Assembly (NCBI GenBank): GCA_945903655.1
Contig: CAMDOY010000069.1
Location: 1-13,212 of the forward strand
DNA from: Rhizobium sp. Q54
GTDB lineage: Bacteria > Pseudomonadota > Alphaproteobacteria > Rhizobiales > Beijerinckiaceae
DNA: 13,212 bases
Direction: 5' to 3'
The first letter of the stretch is position 1, and every line of letters begins with the position of its first letter. The notes under the pieces are model-generated. The model was given only the letters and a program-made list of their open reading frames with translations. It was not told the origin of the DNA and did not search any database. This document shows positions 1-5,934 of this stretch, piece by piece. The translations under genes and the position numbers were made by a program.

Positions 1-741
1 ATGGGCAAGATCATGCTTCAGGCGCACCGAGCCGCCGCTGCCTGCGGACAGGGTGATGCGTCCGGTGGCGGGATCATATTCAGCCAGGGCTGCGCGGGGC
101 TCCATGGGCACGCCTGCGACGCGCTGCACCCAGGTGTCGAGCTTCACCACATGGGCGGCGCTGGCGAAGGCGGCGTCCGTCGCTGCGCGGTCTCCCACTT
201 CCGCATGGACGCAAACGTTTGATTCCGCGTCATCCCAGAGCTTCGGTGCGTCGGGCGCGGCCGTGTCCCAAGTGTTGGTGACGGAGGGCAGGATGTCGTA
301 GTCCACGACCACGGCTTCCGCCGCATCCTTGGCGAGGGCGACCGAGGTCGCCACGATCAGGGCGACGATCTCGCCGACATGGCGCACCTTTTCAGCGGCC
401 ATGGGGAAATGCGGCGCGGTGAACACCGGCGTCCCGTCGGGATTCTCGATGGCGATATCGGCGGGATGCAGCGCCCAGACATGGTGAGGCAGCGGCTTCA
501 ACCCATCGGCCTGCTGGTCTGCGCCGGTCAAAACGGCCTTCACCCCCGGCATCGACAGGGCCGCCGAGGCGTTGATGGAGTTGATGCGCGCATGGGCATG
601 GGGCGAGCGCAGAAAGAAGGCATGGAGCTGGCCCGGCGCGCGGAAATCATCGCTGAAGGAGCCCCGTCCGGTCACCAGGCGAAGGTCTTCCTTGCGGGCG
701 ACCGCAGCGCCGATTCCGGTGATCTTGGTGGTGGCGTTCAT
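1..741 (-). CDS. Xanthine dehydrogenase-family molybdopterin-binding large subunit (CoxL-like), N-terminal part
   Basis: This is the catalytic subunit of a three-part molybdenum hydroxylase, which inserts an oxygen from water into an aromatic or heteroaromatic ring or an aldehyde. The gene starts at ATG 741 and reads 247 codons without a stop to the window edge; full family members are about 750-790 residues, so roughly one third is visible. The start lies 2 bp after the stop of the FAD subunit, so the two are translationally linked. Seen: an aldehyde-oxidase a/b hammerhead N-terminus (GIGAAVARKEDLRLVTGRG near residues 9-27), the segment MPGVKAV, a GEIVALIVA stretch near residue 130, and near residues 217-240 PMEPRAALAEYDPATG followed by GSGGSVR. 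The last motif carries Gly where many relatives have Gln (GTQ), a variant I recall from uncharacterised COG1529 proteins. The active-site loop that separates true CO dehydrogenase from other hydroxylases lies outside the window, so the substrate is open. Confidence 0.93.
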   Translation of the reverse strand, partial: MNATTKITGIGAAVARKEDLRLVTGRGSFSDDFRAPGQLHAFFLRSPHAHARINSINASAALSMPGVKAVLTGADQQADGLKPLPHHVWALHPADIAIENPDGTPVFTAPHFPMAAEKVRHVGEIVALIVATSVALAKDAAEAVVVDYDILPSVTNTWDTAAPDAPKLWDDAESNVCVHAEVGDRAATDAAFASAAHVVKLDTWVQRVAGVPMEPRAALAEYDPATGRITLSAGSGGSVRLKHDLAH

Positions 742-743
742 GC

Positions 744-1565
744 TCAGGCGTTCCGCGAGGGGGTGGAGGGGTGGAGGCAGGCCTGCACGGCGCGACGAAC
801 CATTTCGCCGATGACATGGGCGCGGTATTCGCTGCTTGCGAAGAGATCGGCGTTAAGATCGCCATAGGCTGGCGTAACGCCTGCCAGAGCATCAAGCGAC
901 AAGCTCTTCGACAGCGCCGTCTCAAAGGCGGGCACGCGGAACACATGGGAAGCGGCGCCGGTCACGGCCACGCGCACGCCTTCTGCGGTTTCCGCCACAA
1001 AGGCGCCGACCACGGCGTAGCGTGAAGCCGGATGACGGTATTTGGCGTAGGCTGCGCGCTTAGGAACGGGAAAGCGCACCGCCGTGATGATTTCGCCCGC
1101 TTCGAGCGCGGTTTCGAAAAGGCCCGTGAAGAAGTCGTCAGCCGCGATTTCCCTGCGGTTGGTCACCACTGTGGCGCCAAGCCCCAAGAGGGCGGCGGGA
1201 TAATCCGCAGCAGGGTCCGCATTGGCGACAGACCCGCCAATGGCGCCGCGATTGCGCACAAGGGGATCGCCGATGCCTTCCGCCAGTTCAGCCAGCGCGG
1301 GAATGGCGGCGCGCACCACGGAGGAGCTCAGCACCGACACGTGCCGCGCCCGCGCGCCGATCACCAGCGCCCCATGCTCCATTCTGATCTCGTCGAGCCC
1401 GGCGACGCCGCCAAGATCGACAATCGCCGACCAGCGCGACAGGCGCTGCTTCATGGCGGGCAAAAGGCTCATGCCGCCGGACATGGGCTTTGCGTCGGGC
1501 TCAGTCGCCAGCAAGCGCGAGGCTTCGTCGATGGTGGCGGGGCGGAGATAGTGAAAGTCATACAT
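744..1565 (-). CDS. FAD-binding medium subunit of molybdenum hydroxylase (CoxM-like)
   Basis: This 273-residue protein is the flavin subunit that passes electrons from the 2Fe-2S subunit to the acceptor in xanthine-dehydrogenase-family enzymes. It shows both FAD-binding signatures of the CoxM family: SGGMSLLPAMK at residues 29-39 and VRNRGAIGGSVANADPAAD at 103-121. The C-terminal CO-dehydrogenase flavoprotein domain begins around KYRHPASRYAVVG (175-187). Length is normal for the family (about 260-290). It starts at ATG 1565, 6 bp after the stop of the 2Fe-2S subunit, and ends 2 bp before the large subunit. The order small-medium-large differs from the medium-small-large order of classical CO dehydrogenase operons, which argues mildly against a CO-oxidising role. 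It is cytoplasmic, with no signal peptide. Confidence 0.95.
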   Translation of the reverse strand: MYDFHYLRPATIDEASRLLATEPDAKPMSGGMSLLPAMKQRLSRWSAIVDLGGVAGLDEIRMEHGALVIGARARHVSVLSSSVVRAAIPALAELAEGIGDPLVRNRGAIGGSVANADPAADYPAALLGLGATVVTNRREIAADDFFTGLFETALEAGEIITAVRFPVPKRAAYAKYRHPASRYAVVGAFVAETAEGVRVAVTGAASHVFRVPAFETALSKSLSLDALAGVTPAYGDLNADLFASSEYRAHVIGEMVRRAVQACLHPSTPSRNA

Positions 1566-1571
1566 GACCGC

Positions 1572-2045
1572 TCACGCCCCCTTCATGGCGGATGCGCCGG
1601 CTTGAATGGCCTTCACGATGTTGTGGTAGCCCGTGCAGCGGCAGATGTTTCCCTCGAGTTCACGGCGTACCAGGCGCTCATCGAGATCATGCCCCTTGCG
1701 GCGCACCATATCGAGGGCCGACATGATCATGCCAGGCGTGCAGAACCCGCATTGAAGCCCATGATGTTCGCGAAAGGCCGCCTGCATGGGATGCAGCGCA
1801 TCGCCAGTCGCCAAGCCTTCGATCGTCAATACCTCCGCGCCTTGACAGGCCACCGCAAGCACCGTGCAGGACTTCACGCCGACGCCATCCAGATGCACCG
1901 TGCAACAACCGCATTGGGTGGTGTCGCAACCCACATGGGTGCCGGTCATCTCGAGATGGTTGCGCAGGAACTCGGCGAGCAGGGTGCGCGCCTCCACCTC
2001 GGCGCTCACCACAGTCCCATTCACGGTCATTGTCACTAGGGGCAT
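1572..2045 (-). CDS. 2Fe-2S small subunit of molybdenum hydroxylase (CoxS-like)
   Basis: This 157-residue iron-sulfur subunit has two 2Fe-2S clusters. The plant-ferredoxin-type cluster is held by C40, C45, C48 and C60 (GCDTTQCGCC, then KSC). The second, helical domain has C99, C102, C135 and C137 (QCGFCTPG and NICRCTGY). Residue 47 is an additional Cys where relatives usually have Ala (CGAC); it is not a usual ligand. I chose ATG 2045 because a purine-rich GAGGA lies six bases upstream and the protein then begins MPLVTMTVNG, as is typical. A GTG at 2072 in the same frame would add nine residues that look unlike the family. The gene follows the amidohydrolase by 57 bp and precedes the FAD subunit by 6 bp. 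Confidence 0.95.
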   Translation of the reverse strand: MPLVTMTVNGTVVSAEVEARTLLAEFLRNHLEMTGTHVGCDTTQCGCCTVHLDGVGVKSCTVLAVACQGAEVLTIEGLATGDALHPMQAAFREHHGLQCGFCTPGMIMSALDMVRRKGHDLDERLVRRELEGNICRCTGYHNIVKAIQAGASAMKGA

Positions 2046-2102
2046 GAATATCCTCGTCGCCAGGCGGGCCACGGCGCTCTCGCCCTGGCCCAGATGCGCC
2101 TT

Positions 2103-3080
2103 TCAGATGCCAAAAAGCCTGCGCGCCGTTCCGCCAGCGATGGCGGCGCGGGACGCCTCGTCGAAATTGCAGGAGTTGAGGAACTCGACCGGATTGGATT
2201 CGCCGATGGCGAAGGGCTGATCCGTCCCCAGAACGATCTTGTCCGCGCCAGCGATATCCGCGACGAAGCGGATCGTCGCGGGGTCATAGACCACCGTGTC
2301 GAAATAGAGCTTCTTGAAACCCTCATAGGGGTCCGCGTTATCCGCAGGGGCGGTCTCGAAACTGCGGCGCAGACGCCCCAGCGCCATCGGCAGCGCGGCG
2401 CCGCCATGGGAGAGGATGAGATTGGCGCCGGGATAGCGCAAAAGGTGGCCGGAATAGAGCAGACGCGCAACCGCTATGCTCGTATCTGTCAGGCGGCCAA
2501 TGGCGCTGACGAGGCCATAGGCCTTCAAACGATCATCACGGGCGCCGAAGGTCGGATGCACGAAGAGCGTCGCCTTGCGCTCCGAGGCCATTTCCCAGAA
2601 GGGATCGAGGTCGGGATCATCGAGCACGCCGGTGGCGCCCTTGGGCTGGGTGCCGATCATGGCGCCGTGGAAGCCTGCATCAAGCGCCTCGCCCAGCACC
2701 TTGGCGGCTAGCTTGCCATTTTGCATGGGCACAGTGGCGAGCGGCACGAAGAAGGGGTAATCGCGCACGCCCTTCAACATATGCTCATTCAGGAAGCGGC
2801 TCCAGTCCGCGCCCTCTTCGGCGGGAATGTCGTAGCCGAACATATCGAGCCAGCCGCCAACGACCTGCTTGTCGATGTGCTTGTCGGACAGCCATTTGCG
2901 GCGACCCTCCCCATCGCGCATGCCCTTGGGGATCGGACGCTTCGCCTCGTTCTGCGCGAAGGCGAAACGCACGGCCTCGCCATCCACCATCATCTTGACG
3001 GAGGGAAACTGGCCGGAGTGCTTGGTCAAATCTTCAATGATGGAGGGCGGAACATAATGGGCATGGGCGTCGACGATCAC
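2103..3080 (-). CDS. Amidohydrolase-family (ACMSD-like) metal-dependent decarboxylase/hydrolase
   Basis: This 325-residue TIM-barrel protein belongs to the amidohydrolase_2 family, which includes aminocarboxymuconate-semialdehyde decarboxylase, gamma-resorcylate decarboxylase and other non-oxidative aromatic decarboxylases. Metal and catalytic residues are visible: H6 and H8 in DAHAHYVPP, H175 in VHPTFG, H225 in LSHGG and D287 in GTDQPF. Length matches the family. Translation starts at GTG 3080, with a GGGAG about nine bases upstream. It sits 29 bp after the CMD-family gene and 57 bp before the Mo-hydroxylase genes, so it is in the same operon. Known relatives remove a carboxylate from hydroxylated rings such as 3,6-dihydroxypicolinate or resorcylates, which fits a neighbouring ring hydroxylase. 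A ring-opening hydrolase or hydratase is equally possible on sequence alone. Confidence 0.92.
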   Translation of the reverse strand: MIVDAHAHYVPPSIIEDLTKHSGQFPSVKMMVDGEAVRFAFAQNEAKRPIPKGMRDGEGRRKWLSDKHIDKQVVGGWLDMFGYDIPAEEGADWSRFLNEHMLKGVRDYPFFVPLATVPMQNGKLAAKVLGEALDAGFHGAMIGTQPKGATGVLDDPDLDPFWEMASERKATLFVHPTFGARDDRLKAYGLVSAIGRLTDTSIAVARLLYSGHLLRYPGANLILSHGGAALPMALGRLRRSFETAPADNADPYEGFKKLYFDTVVYDPATIRFVADIAGADKIVLGTDQPFAIGESNPVEFLNSCNFDEASRAAIAGGTARRLFGI

Positions 3081-3109
3081 TGGGCGTCTCCCGGTCTCAA
3101 CTGAGTGAG

Positions 3110-3484
3110 TCAGATCTTCATTTCATCAAAAACACGCTGCGCCTCGGCGGTCGCATGGTTGCCCATGGGCACCCCGCAATAGACCGATTGCTGCAGGATG
3201 ATCTCCTTGATGTCGTCCTTGGTGAAACCGGCGCGCATGGCGGCGCCCACATGCAGGCGGAACTCCTCCCAGCGGCCCAGCGCCATCATGGTGGAGAGCA
3301 CCATGTAGCGGCGCGTCTTCTGGTCGATGGCCGGACGGGTCCAGATTTCCTTCCACACATAGCGCGTGATGAAGTTCTGAAACTCCGAATTGAAGTCGTT
3401 CAGATTGGCGAGGCTGCGGTCGACCCAATCGTCGCCGAGCACCTGGCGGCGGGACTCCAGCCCCTCTTCGTAATCATTGCTCAT
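3110..3484 (-). CDS. Carboxymuconolactone decarboxylase family protein (PcaC-like)
   Basis: This 124-residue all-helical protein closely resembles 4-carboxymuconolactone decarboxylase (PcaC) of the protocatechuate branch of the beta-ketoadipate pathway. Family hallmarks are YEEGLESRRQVLGDDWVDR at residues 5-23, FQNFITRYVWKEIWTRP at 35-51, ALGRWEEFRLHVGAA at 68-82 and VYCGVPMGNHA at 101-111. Length is typical. Cys103 replaces the more common Ala in VYAGVP. It starts at ATG 3484, about 44 bp downstream of a predicted transcription start, and is the first gene of the minus-strand catabolic operon. In context it probably decarboxylates a lactone or related ring-cleavage product. No protocatechuate dioxygenase or cycloisomerase is present, so a genuine PcaC role is not assured. 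Confidence 0.92.
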   Translation of the reverse strand: MSNDYEEGLESRRQVLGDDWVDRSLANLNDFNSEFQNFITRYVWKEIWTRPAIDQKTRRYMVLSTMMALGRWEEFRLHVGAAMRAGFTKDDIKEIILQQSVYCGVPMGNHATAEAQRVFDEMKI

Positions 3485-3520
3485 GGCTTGTTTCTGCCCT
3501 TGATGCGGAGGCTGCGCCCC

Positions 3521-3538
3521 TTCTCTGCATGGAGAGAA
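3521..3538. promoter_or_regulatory. 18-bp palindromic putative operator over the operon -10
   Basis: TTCTCTGCATGGAGAGAA is self-complementary at 16 of 18 positions; only the G/G pair flanking the central CATG fails. It overlaps the predicted -10 and start site of the minus-strand catabolic operon, the classic position for a repressor site. Its even-length symmetry is unlike the odd-length T-N11-A sites of LysR proteins, so a second regulator, for example of the IclR or GntR type, would be expected. None is encoded in the window. Confidence 0.4.
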
Positions 3539-3562
3539 TAGGTGGCTGATCGGCGCTCACAA
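3535..3562 (-). promoter_or_regulatory. Predicted promoter of the CMD/amidohydrolase/Mo-hydroxylase operon
   Basis: On the minus strand TTGTGA (3562-3557) and TATTCT (3540-3535) are separated by 16 bp, each matching the sigma-70 consensus at four of six positions. The expected transcription start is near 3528, giving a leader of about 44 nt before ATG 3484. This is a pattern match only. Confidence 0.4.
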
Positions 3563-3613
3563 CTTCGTATCGGGCAAGGGGCTTTGAGTTTTTGTCATCC
3601 GCCAGGGCGGCGC

Positions 3614-4534
3614 TTACCCCAGACTGGACAGATGCGGTCGGAACGCTCGCTGCACTTCCCGCTCCAGCCAGACCAGAAACTGCCGGATCTTGCGGTTGGG
3701 CTCGGCGCCCGCGCGCCAGACCGCATAATAGGCTTCGCTGGGAATGGCGGGTCCAAGAAGGGCTGTCAATCGTCCCGCCTCGATATCCTGAGACAGGATC
3801 GGCAACTGCCCCAGCGCCACCCCAACGCCATCGGCGGCCGCCTGATACATGAGCACCGAGTTGGAGAACGCGATAGTCTCGCAGGCTCCCAACGGAAAAT
3901 CGCTCCTGCCCCTGGCTTTCAGCCAGATCGCCCAGTCATCCGGTCGATTTCGAGAGAGGAGCAGCGGGACGTCGCGCAGTCCGTCGATGATGGTGATCTT
4001 CTTCGCAGCCTTCACCCACTGGCCGCCGCAGATGGGCTGCACGAAGCTCTCGAACAGCAACCGCGCCTCGGTTCCCGGCCATGAGCCCGACCCAAGCTGG
4101 ATGGAGACGTCCACATCCGCCCGGCTGAAATCAGCGGGGGCGAAACCGGTCTCGATGCTCAGGTGAATGGAGGGGTGCTGGGCGCGGAACTGCGGCAGGC
4201 GGGGGATGAGGAAGCGCATGCCGAAGGTTGAGAGCACCCGGATGCGCAGGGGCGTTGAGACCCGGGATTCCTGGATTGCCTGGGTGGCGGAGGTGATCAG
4301 GTCGAAGGCGGGGGCCACCTCGTTGAAATAGGCTTTGCCAGGGTCGGTCAAGACGTTGGAATGGACGCCCCTGTGGAACAGCCGCGCATCAAGAAAGGCT
4401 TCAAGAACAGCGATTTGGCGACTAACAGCGGAGGGCGTGACCCCCAGGGCCTCGGCTGCGGCGGTAAAGTTGCCCACCTTGGCCGCAGTAACGAATACGT
4501 GGAGGGGATTGAGAGGTGGAACGCTTCGGCTCAC
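3614..4534 (-). CDS. LysR-family transcriptional regulator (GcvA-like)
   Basis: This 306-residue regulator has an N-terminal winged helix-turn-helix (about residues 8-66, with NFTAAAEALGVTPSAVSRQI as the recognition region) and a C-terminal LysR substrate-binding domain (about 92-300) for a small inducer. I chose GTG 4534 because GGGGGGA lies seven bases upstream and the protein then starts MSRSVPPLN, as GcvA-type regulators do. An in-frame ATG at 4564 would add ten residues but lies inside a LysR-type operator and at about the predicted transcription start. The gene is divergent from the SCP2/hydrolase/TctC operon and upstream of, and co-oriented with, the CMD operon, so either or both could be targets. 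The inducer is probably the pathway substrate or an intermediate; that is inference. Confidence 0.94.
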   Translation of the reverse strand: MSRSVPPLNPLHVFVTAAKVGNFTAAAEALGVTPSAVSRQIAVLEAFLDARLFHRGVHSNVLTDPGKAYFNEVAPAFDLITSATQAIQESRVSTPLRIRVLSTFGMRFLIPRLPQFRAQHPSIHLSIETGFAPADFSRADVDVSIQLGSGSWPGTEARLLFESFVQPICGGQWVKAAKKITIIDGLRDVPLLLSRNRPDDWAIWLKARGRSDFPLGACETIAFSNSVLMYQAAADGVGVALGQLPILSQDIEAGRLTALLGPAIPSEAYYAVWRAGAEPNRKIRQFLVWLEREVQRAFRPHLSSLG

Positions 4535-4549
4535 AGAAACGTCCCCCCA

Positions 4550-4564
4550 ATGAGTTATTCTCAT
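4550..4564. promoter_or_regulatory. LysR-type operator (T-N11-A dyad)
   Basis: ATGAG-TTATT-CTCAT is a perfect 5-bp inverted repeat with a 5-bp centre and contains TGAG-N5-CTCA, an exact T-N11-A LysR box at 4551-4563. It lies in the divergent region between the regulator and the plus-strand operon. Its centre is about 98 bp upstream of the SCP2-like start codon and it sits at about +1 of the predicted lysR transcript, so binding could both activate the divergent operon and repress the regulator. Confidence 0.6.
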
Positions 4565-4568
4565 ACCC

Positions 4569-4596
4569 AGCTAACCATAACGAAGTTGCGAGTCAA
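4569..4596 (-). promoter_or_regulatory. Predicted promoter of the lysR gene
   Basis: On the minus strand TTGACT (4596-4591) is a five-of-six match to the -35 consensus. A weak -10, TTAGCT (4574-4569), follows after 16 bp. The start would fall near 4562, leaving a leader of roughly 28 nt before GTG 4534, consistent with the chosen start codon and not with ATG 4564. Confidence 0.4.
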
Positions 4597-4654
4597 GAAC
4601 CAAACCCCGATCCTTCCCATAGGGTGGAAACGCGCGCTTGGGAGGCGCTCAGAG

Positions 4655-5041
4655 GTGGACGACCTTCTCGCACGGGCGGAAATGCTGCCGCAACTTCTTG
4701 CCGCAACCCCCTATCTCCAGCACCGTGGCCGCTTGGCCAATGGAGCCTTTCTCATGGAGATCGGCGACGTACCTTTCCATGCGGAACTGCGCGATGGCGC
4801 CCTGGTTCACTTCTCGCGCGGCCCGGCCCTGATGCGGCCCTGGCGCTTCGCACTGCGGGGGGATGCGCAGGCCTGGGAGTGCTTCTGGCTGCCCTGCCCG
4901 CCGCCGGATTTCCATGATATTCTGGCCCTGACCAAGTTCAAGCGCTTCAAACTTGAAGGCGATATCTATCCCTTCCTGAGCAACCTGCTCTTCTTCAAGG
5001 ATCTCTTCGCCCTGCCCCGCAGCGTGGGGAGCGCTCCATGA
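4655..5041 (+). CDS. SCP2 sterol-binding-like domain protein
   Basis: This small cytoplasmic protein of about 128 residues resembles the SCP2 (sterol carrier protein 2) fold. It has a short N-terminal helix, a beta section around FLMEIGDVPFHAELRDGALVHFSRGP (residues 32-57), MRPWRFALRG (60-69), a CPPPDFHD turn (81-88), and a KLEGDIYPFLSNLLFFKDLFALPR tail (99-122). SCP2-like domains bind hydrophobic ligands or serve as small accessory domains. I chose GTG 4655 because GGGAGG lies nine bases upstream; the frame is open back to 4361 but the upstream part overlaps the regulator and its operator. ATG 4682 is another possible start. Its stop overlaps the alpha/beta hydrolase start (ATGA at 5038-5041), so the two are likely co-translated and may work together. 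Family assignment is from pattern memory and is moderate. Confidence 0.75.
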   Translation: MDDLLARAEMLPQLLAATPYLQHRGRLANGAFLMEIGDVPFHAELRDGALVHFSRGPALMRPWRFALRGDAQAWECFWLPCPPPDFHDILALTKFKRFKLEGDIYPFLSNLLFFKDLFALPRSVGSAP

Positions 5042-5886
5042 CCTCGGCGCTTGAACCCATCATCGGCCGTTATCTCACCCTCGACCTTGGCGGCTCGCAG
5101 CATCGTATCTATTTCGAGGAGGCGGGCGCCGGGATCCCGCTTCTGTGCCTTCATACGGGTGGCGCCGACACGCGCCAGTACCGACACTTGATGCTGGACG
5201 AGGCGATCACCTCCCGCTTCCGCGTCATCGCCTTCGATATGCCGTTCCATGGCAAATCGACGCCGCCGGACGGGTGGCATCTGGAGGAATACAAGCTCAC
5301 GCTGGACAGCTACACGCAGGCTATTCTGGCTTTTTCAGCAGCGCTGGAACTGGATCGCCCCATTCTGCTGGGTTGCTCTATTGGCGGGCGCATCGTGCTG
5401 CATCTGGCGATGTCTCACCCGCAGGCCTTTCGCGCCATGGTCGGGATCGCCTGCGCCGTCTCGACCACGCCCTGGTATGACACCCAATGGCTGCATCGGC
5501 CTGATGTGAACGGCGGTGAAATCTGCGCGGGCATCGTGTCCGGCCTCATGTCGCCAGCAAGCCCTGAGGCGCGGCGGCAGGAGACGCTGTGGTCCTATAT
5601 GCAGAGCGGGCCGGGGGTCTTCAAAGGCGATCTATTCTTCTATCGCCAGAGCCAGGGCCTCAGCGAAGGCGTCGCCAGCATCGACACGCAGGCCTGTCCG
5701 CTCTTCCTCATGTCGGGAAACTACGACTTTTCCTGCACTCGCGAGGACATGACGCGCACGGCGGACATGATCCCCGGCGCGCGGCTCATTCCGATGGAGG
5801 GCGTCGGGCATTTTCCCATGAGTGAAAATCCCGACCTCTTCGCCAGCTATCTCCAGCCCGTGCTGGACGAGATCATTTCCCGCTGA
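5038..5886 (+). CDS. Alpha/beta hydrolase
   Basis: This 282-residue protein has the alpha/beta hydrolase fold. Visible elements are the oxyanion-hole strand LLCLHTGGAD (residues 35-44), AFDMPFHGKS (65-74), the nucleophile elbow GCSIGG with Ser114, the acid Asp230 in SGNYDF, and His258 in GVGHFP. It has no signal peptide. Relatives include enol-lactone hydrolases (PcaD), meta-cleavage-product hydrolases and esterases. The PcaC-like protein across the intergenic region makes a lactone hydrolase an attractive guess, but the usual GxSMGG elbow of PcaD is GCSIGG here, so the reaction is unassigned. It overlaps the SCP2-like gene by 4 bp and is followed after 48 bp by a binding-protein gene, suggesting a three-gene operon under the divergent LysR regulator. 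Confidence 0.92.
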   Translation: MTSALEPIIGRYLTLDLGGSQHRIYFEEAGAGIPLLCLHTGGADTRQYRHLMLDEAITSRFRVIAFDMPFHGKSTPPDGWHLEEYKLTLDSYTQAILAFSAALELDRPILLGCSIGGRIVLHLAMSHPQAFRAMVGIACAVSTTPWYDTQWLHRPDVNGGEICAGIVSGLMSPASPEARRQETLWSYMQSGPGVFKGDLFFYRQSQGLSEGVASIDTQACPLFLMSGNYDFSCTREDMTRTADMIPGARLIPMEGVGHFPMSENPDLFASYLQPVLDEIISR

Positions 5887-5934
5887 GTACAATGAACCAA
5901 AGCGTCGCAAACACGCTGCATAGGAGAGGAAACC

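Noticed and set aside
1032..2039. A 335-codon plus-strand frame opposite the FAD and 2Fe-2S subunit genes
   Set aside because: It is the antisense of genes with unmistakable CoxM and CoxS motifs; its translation is rich in His, Arg and Gly and has no family features, as is usual for shadows in GC-rich DNA.
1..2045. Calling the Mo enzyme a CO dehydrogenase (coxSML)
   Set aside because: The diagnostic active-site loop lies outside the window, the gene order differs, and the neighbours point to aromatic acid metabolism.
3599..3610. CCGCC-AG-GGCGG hairpin after the lysR stop as a terminator
   Set aside because: The loop is only two bases, and on the minus strand the following bases are ATGACAAAAAC, not a T-tract.
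4361..4654. N-terminal extension of the SCP2-like frame
   Set aside because: The frame is open but overlaps the regulator gene and the LysR operator on the other strand, and the residues do not resemble the family; GTG 4655 has a proper ribosome site.
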